64,000 nucleotides of DNA, taken from contig NZ_CP011132.1 in NCBI RefSeq assembly GCF_000981805.1, positions 1,674,001 through 1,738,000 of the forward strand, written 5' to 3'. Made by a program: the position numbers and the translations under genes. Every line of letters begins with the position of its first letter. The stretch's first letter is position 1. The notes under the pieces are model-generated. The model ran no database searches. It saw only the letters and a program-made list of their open reading frames with translations, and had not been told where the DNA came from. Source of the DNA: Citrobacter amalonaticus Y19. Lineage in GTDB: Bacteria > Pseudomonadota > Gammaproteobacteria > Enterobacterales > Enterobacteriaceae. Below, in pieces: positions 60,503-64,000 of this stretch.

Positions 60503-61453
60503 ATGGCTATGTATCAAAACATGCTGGTGGTTATCGATCCGAATCAGGACGATCAACCTGCGTTACGGCGTGCGGTTTATTTGCATCAACGGATTGGTGG
60601 CAAAATCAAAGCCTTTTTGCCGATCTATGACTTTTCCTACGAGATGACCACTCTGCTGTCGCCTGATGAGCGTACAGCCATGCGTCAGGGCGTCATTAGT
60701 CAACGGGCGGCCTGGATACGCGAACAAGCTAAATACTACATCGACGCAGGCGTTCCTGTTGAAATTAAAGTGGTCTGGCACAACCGTCCTTTTGAAGCCA
60801 TTATTCAGGAAGTGATCAGCGCCGGACACGATTTGGTGCTCAAGATGGCGCACCAGCATGACAGACTGGAAGCGGTGATCTTTACCCCGACCGACTGGCA
60901 TCTGCTGCGTAAATGCCCAAGCCCAGTATGGATGGTGAAAGACCAGCCCTGGCCGGAAGGCGGTAAAGCACTGGTGGCGGTAAACCTCGCCAGCGAAGAA
61001 CCCTACCACAATGCGCTGAATGAAAAGCTGGTGAAAGAGACGCTACAACTCGCCGAGCAGGTCAATCATACTGAAGTGCATCTGGTCGGGGCCTACCCCG
61101 TTACCCCTATCAATATCGCCATTGAACTGCCGGAATTTGATCCCAGCGTCTATAACGATGCGATTCGCGGCCAGCACCTGCTGGCAATGAAAGCGTTGCG
61201 GCAAAAATTCAGCATCGACGAGAGAGTCACGCACGTTGAGAAAGGATTACCGGAAGAGGTGATCCCCGATTTAGCAGAACATCTGCAGGCGGGGGTTGTG
61301 GTTCTGGGGACGGTGGGTCGTACCGGGATTTCCGCCGCATTCCTGGGCAACACGGCAGAACAGGTCATCGATCACCTGCGTTGTGACCTGCTGGTCATCA
61401 AACCCGATCAGTACCAGACGCCCGTTGAACTGGACGACGATGAAGACGACTGA
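60503..61453 (+). CDS. uspE: Universal stress protein E
   Basis: This 316-aa protein is two UspA domains in tandem (about 1-150 and 155-305), with the second keeping the nucleotide-binding segment LGTVGRTGISAAFLGNTAE in two parts. It has the length of E. coli UspE, which affects motility, aggregation and resistance to DNA damage. AAGGAG precedes the ATG at 60503. It follows fnr, the usual order, and ends at a bidirectional terminator. The acidic tail (ELDDDEDD) is conserved. Confidence 0.96.
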   Translation: MAMYQNMLVVIDPNQDDQPALRRAVYLHQRIGGKIKAFLPIYDFSYEMTTLLSPDERTAMRQGVISQRAAWIREQAKYYIDAGVPVEIKVVWHNRPFEAIIQEVISAGHDLVLKMAHQHDRLEAVIFTPTDWHLLRKCPSPVWMVKDQPWPEGGKALVAVNLASEEPYHNALNEKLVKETLQLAEQVNHTEVHLVGAYPVTPINIAIELPEFDPSVYNDAIRGQHLLAMKALRQKFSIDERVTHVEKGLPEEVIPDLAEHLQAGVVVLGTVGRTGISAAFLGNTAEQVIDHLRCDLLVIKPDQYQTPVELDDDEDD

Positions 61454-61471
61454 GGCGTTGTGAAAGAGACC

Positions 61472-61500
61472 AAAGGCCCGATTATTCGGGCCTTTTCTTT
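61472..61500. terminator. Bidirectional terminator between uspE and ynaJ
   Basis: The stem AAAGGCCCGA / TCGGGCCTTT with a short loop, with T's on one side and A's on the other, serves both convergent genes. Confidence 0.9.
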
Positions 61501-61760
61501 TAGTGCTTGTCCTCGCCGCCGAGGAAATAAATCCCCAACGGGATGGCCAGCAGCACGGTGAAAACCAGGCTATAGACGAAAATCATTGATGACTGAATGA
61601 CATACATCGACGTCGTCCAGTCAGAAAGCGGAATATCATACTGTTCAATCACCCCACCTATCGTGGCGCGCGCGACAACCGATGCGGCAATGATAAACAC
61701 GCCCAGCAGACACAGCAGAAACTTCTTGCCCTTCGCCGTCTTTAGCTTTTCCATTATCAT
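61500..61760 (-). CDS. ynaJ: YnaJ, small DUF2534 membrane protein
   Basis: This 86-aa inner-membrane protein has two predicted helices (about 13-33 and 55-78) and nearly the same sequence as E. coli YnaJ (shared IIAASVV, RATIGGVIEQY and the YVIQSSMIFVYSLVFTVLL segment). AAGGA lies eight bases before the ATG. Function unknown. It is convergent with uspE. Confidence 0.95.
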   Translation of the reverse strand: MIMEKLKTAKGKKFLLCLLGVFIIAASVVARATIGGVIEQYDIPLSDWTTSMYVIQSSMIFVYSLVFTVLLAIPLGIYFLGGEDKH

Positions 61761-62003
61761 CGTAGTGTCCTTCTGTTACCAAACCCTTGTTACTTTAGTG
61801 CAACAATACCATGACAATATGAAAAAGTCTGCATCAGTGCCCCTGACAAATCCGTCACATTGAAAGCTTCTTTGTGTAAAAGCGCTGAAAGCGCTATTTA
61901 TTGCCTGTTTTCATTGATGACTTGACTGTTTATCCTGAGTACCATTAATGAGTTAAAGGTTATTTCTTGTCATTTCAGAGGCAGCGGAAAGCCGGGGATA
62001 AAT

Positions 62004-63026
62004 ATGTTTGCAGAGCTGTTCGTAAAAAACATCTTCAATCTGGCGGTTATTTTAAGTAGCGTTGTTAGCTTAATCCTGATGAATTTCTTCTTTCGCCATG
62101 CACATAAACGCAAGAAAGGGTTTGTCTTCCATACGGCTCAGTTTCTTATTTATGCGCTGATCATCGGTACATTAGGAAGCATCGCTAATACTATTATCAC
62201 GCATTACAATATCAGTGCGGTTTCATCCAGTATTATCGACTTTGTCTGTACGTCGTTGATTGCCCTGATTCTGACCCTGAAACTGTTTCTGGTGATTAAT
62301 CAGTTTGAAAAATCGCAAATTAAAAAGGGGCGAGATGTCACCAGCGCCCGCATCTTATCGCGGATTATCAAAATCACCCTCATTGTCGTCATTATTTTGC
62401 TTTATGGCGAACACTTCGGCATGAGCCTGTCGGGATTACTCACCTTCGGGGGAATTGGCGGCATCGCCGTGGGCATGGCAGGGAAAGATATCCTGAGTAA
62501 CTTCTTTTCCGGCATTATGCTTTATTTCGATCGCCCCTTCAGTATCGGCGACTGGGTGCGTTCCCCCGATCGTAATATTGAGGGCACGGTGACGGAAATT
62601 GGCTGGCGGATGACCAAAATCACCACCTTTGATCATCGCCCGTTATACATTCCTAACTCCGTATTTTCCTCGATTAGCGTCGAAAACCCAGGCCGCATGA
62701 GCAACCGACGAATCAATACCGTTGTCGGGTTACGTTACGAAGATGCCAGTAAAATAGGCGCGATCGTCGCTGAAATACGGCAGATGCTACAAACCCATGC
62801 TGATATCGATCAACAACAAACGCTGCTGGTCTATTTCAATGGCTTTGGCGATTCCTCGCTAAATATCATGGTGTATTGTTTTACCCACACCACGATCTGG
62901 GAAGAGTGGCTGGCCGTGCAACAACAGGTTTATCTTAATATTATTGATATCGTACAGAACCATGGTGCTGATTTCGCCTTCCCGAGCCAGACGCTATATA
63001 TTAATGATGCCAGTAGCGGTTCGTGA
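62004..63026 (+). CDS. ynaI: YnaI, MscS-type mechanosensitive channel
   Basis: This 340-aa low-conductance mechanosensitive channel has five predicted membrane helices; the pore helix region reads GLLTFGGIGGIAVGMAGKDI in two parts, followed by the MscS beta domain (YFDRPFSIGDWVRSPDRNIEG) and an alpha-beta C-terminal cage. It is collinear with E. coli YnaI (343 aa). The N-terminal helices differ more than the core, as is usual for sensor helices. Confidence 0.95.
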   Translation: MFAELFVKNIFNLAVILSSVVSLILMNFFFRHAHKRKKGFVFHTAQFLIYALIIGTLGSIANTIITHYNISAVSSSIIDFVCTSLIALILTLKLFLVINQFEKSQIKKGRDVTSARILSRIIKITLIVVIILLYGEHFGMSLSGLLTFGGIGGIAVGMAGKDILSNFFSGIMLYFDRPFSIGDWVRSPDRNIEGTVTEIGWRMTKITTFDHRPLYIPNSVFSSISVENPGRMSNRRINTVVGLRYEDASKIGAIVAEIRQMLQTHADIDQQQTLLVYFNGFGDSSLNIMVYCFTHTTIWEEWLAVQQQVYLNIIDIVQNHGADFAFPSQTLYINDASSGS

Positions 63027-63033
63027 CGTTTAC

Positions 63034-63072
63034 TATCCCAGCCCCGGACATCGAGATCCGAGGCTTGGGATT
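63034..63072. terminator. Hairpin between ynaI and the VOC gene
   Basis: An imperfect 12-bp stem (CCCAGCCCCGGA / TCCGAGGCTTGGG) lies between the convergent genes. There is no long T tract. Confidence 0.55.
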
Positions 63073-63079
63073 CCCCTTC

Positions 63080-63463
63080 TCACTCGACAATTTCGATGAA
63101 ATTCCCGTCCGGGTCTTTGATGACCGCTTCATAAAAGCCGTCCCCGGTGGTGCGTGGCGGCGAAACCAGAATCCCCTGCGCCCGCGCTTTTTTCGCCAGC
63201 GCATCCACTTTTTTCGCACTGCCCACGGCGATCGCCAGATGCACCCATCCGGTTGTCTGGTTATCCGGTCGCAGAGCACGCAACCCCGGTTTAGTCATCA
63301 GTTCAATGGCAATATCATCACCGATGCGCACAAAGTAAGACTCGAATCCGGGATTGTTCTTGCTGATGTATTTTTCATTGAGCGTACCACCAAAAAACTC
63401 TTCCCAGAAACGCGCCTGTGCCTCCAGTTCCGTGGTCCATAGCGCCATGTGTGCGATTTTCAT
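63080..63463 (-). CDS. VOC-superfamily (glyoxalase-like) protein
   Basis: This 127-aa protein has two beta-alpha-beta-beta-beta modules. Probable metal ligands are His5 (KIAHMALW), Glu in DIAIELM, His in GWVHLAIAV and the terminal Glu in DPDGNFIEIVE, fitting a glyoxalase/dioxygenase fold. The substrate is unknown. GAGG lies before the ATG. It is divergent from a DeoR-type regulator 98 bp away, which may control it. Confidence 0.9.
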   Translation of the reverse strand: MKIAHMALWTTELEAQARFWEEFFGGTLNEKYISKNNPGFESYFVRIGDDIAIELMTKPGLRALRPDNQTTGWVHLAIAVGSAKKVDALAKKARAQGILVSPPRTTGDGFYEAVIKDPDGNFIEIVE

Positions 63464-63561
63464 GTTTCACCTCGTTTCAGCCGGTCATAATGTTGACAGC
63501 AGCGATCGTTTTGCCCGATCATGCTTTTTATTGCTCGATGATAGGATTATCAGGATTCATT

Positions 63562-64000
63562 ATGCTCGATTATGCAACTTTCCCGGAACAACGACAAGCC
63601 CTGATTCAGCAGATCCTGCAGGAGAATGGGCGCGTGGTATGCAGTGACCTCGCCTCCCGACTGAACGTGTCGGAGCACACTATTCGCCGCGATCTTCATG
63701 AACTCAGTAAGGAAGGCATTTGCAAAAAGGTGTATGGCGGCGCGGTGATGAGGCTGCCCGAGGCGGGTGACTATTCCGTTCGAAAAACGAAAAAGTCCGA
63801 TCAAAAGAGCAGCATCGCGCAAAAATGTGCACGACTGGTCAAATCCGGTAGCTGCATTTTTATCGACACCGGCACAACCAACCTGGCGATGGCGGAAGCG
63901 CTTCCGGCAGAACTCTCCCTGACCGTGGTCACTAACTCACCGGAAATCGCCGCCGTACTGCTGAAAAAGCCGTTGTACGACGTCATCATGCTCGGCGGTC
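63562..64000 (+). CDS. DeoR-family regulator, C-terminus beyond the window
   Basis: The frame stays open to the right edge (146 codons). The N-terminal DeoR-type HTH contains RVVCSDLASRLNVSEHTIRRDLHEL in two parts, with the signature KKVYGGAV after it; the C-terminal sugar-phosphate-binding domain begins with the GTTNLAMAEAL loop. DeoR proteins usually repress sugar or nucleoside operons. AGGA lies before the ATG. The target is unknown; the divergent VOC gene is one candidate. Confidence 0.88.
   Translation, partial: MLDYATFPEQRQALIQQILQENGRVVCSDLASRLNVSEHTIRRDLHELSKEGICKKVYGGAVMRLPEAGDYSVRKTKKSDQKSSIAQKCARLVKSGSCIFIDTGTTNLAMAEALPAELSLTVVTNSPEIAAVLLKKPLYDVIMLGG

Overview
The window is enterobacterial chromosome. 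Gene content and order follow the E. coli 30-32 min region: ynaI-ynaJ-uspE-fnr-ogt-smrA, dgcM-zntB-fnrS-dbpA-ttcA-uspF-ompN-micC-ydbK-hslJ-ldhA-ydbH-ynbE-ydbL, ydbC, azoR-hrpA-ydcF-aldA-gapC-cybB, trg-ydcI-ydcJ. Protein similarity is close to E. coli and Salmonella but not identical, and there is a complete protocatechuate (pca) pathway and a cspB/cspF/ynfU cassette outside a prophage. A Citrobacter-like species is my best inference; Klebsiella/Enterobacter relatives are not excluded. No rRNA, tRNA, CRISPR array or transposase was recognised.

Layout. 1-6.3 kb: a carboxylesterase (cut by the left edge) and ydcJ, divergent from pcaHG, then a family II pyrophosphatase and the LysR regulator ydcI. 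6.3-14.2 kb: the chemoreceptor trg, frmRA, then an accessory stretch with ynfU, cspB (long cold-shock leader, hairpin-rich 3' region), cspF, an orphan ClbS-like protein, a cupin gene, a secreted-protein gene broken by an amber codon, an IprA-like regulator, and cybB. 14.3-24.2 kb: gapC, aldA, ydcF, an MHS transporter, a three-gene tripartite efflux operon, and a 75-bp tandem repeat array built on a REP element. 24.2-36.2 kb: hrpA, azoR, a GFA protein, ydbC, the ydbH-ynbE-ydbL envelope operon, ldhA, hslJ, ydbJ-like and an NlpC/P60 protein. 36.8-46.8 kb: ydbK, micC, ompN, a KTSC protein, uspF, ttcA, dbpA, a Pro-rich small protein, fnrS and zntB. 46.8-51.8 kb: a chemoreceptor with no sensor domain, an MHYT-GGDEF-EAL protein and dgcM. 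51.8-57.9 kb: pcaIJFBDC with divergent pcaR. 57.9-64 kb: smrA, ogt, fnr, uspE, ynaJ, ynaI, a VOC protein and a DeoR-type regulator cut by the right edge.

How it works together. PcaHG opens the protocatechuate ring; PcaB, PcaC, PcaD, PcaIJ and PcaF carry the product to succinyl-CoA and acetyl-CoA. The pathway is complete but split between two loci about 48 kb apart, one beside the LysR gene ydcI and one beside the IclR gene pcaR, which has a recognisable operator. A second theme is the aerobic/anaerobic switch: fnr with its own FNR box, fnrS with a FNR box, and ldhA, ydbK and uspE. A third is c-di-GMP and motility: dgcM, the MHYT protein and two chemoreceptors.

The most notable points are: ydcI sitting with pcaHG, which suggests what this orphan E. 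coli regulator may once have controlled; a Trg that carries the NWETF tether; an EAL domain with Lys in place of the catalytic Glu; the 75-bp array that includes the last codons of the efflux gene; the orphan ClbS homologue; and the hairpin-rich RNA downstream of cspB.
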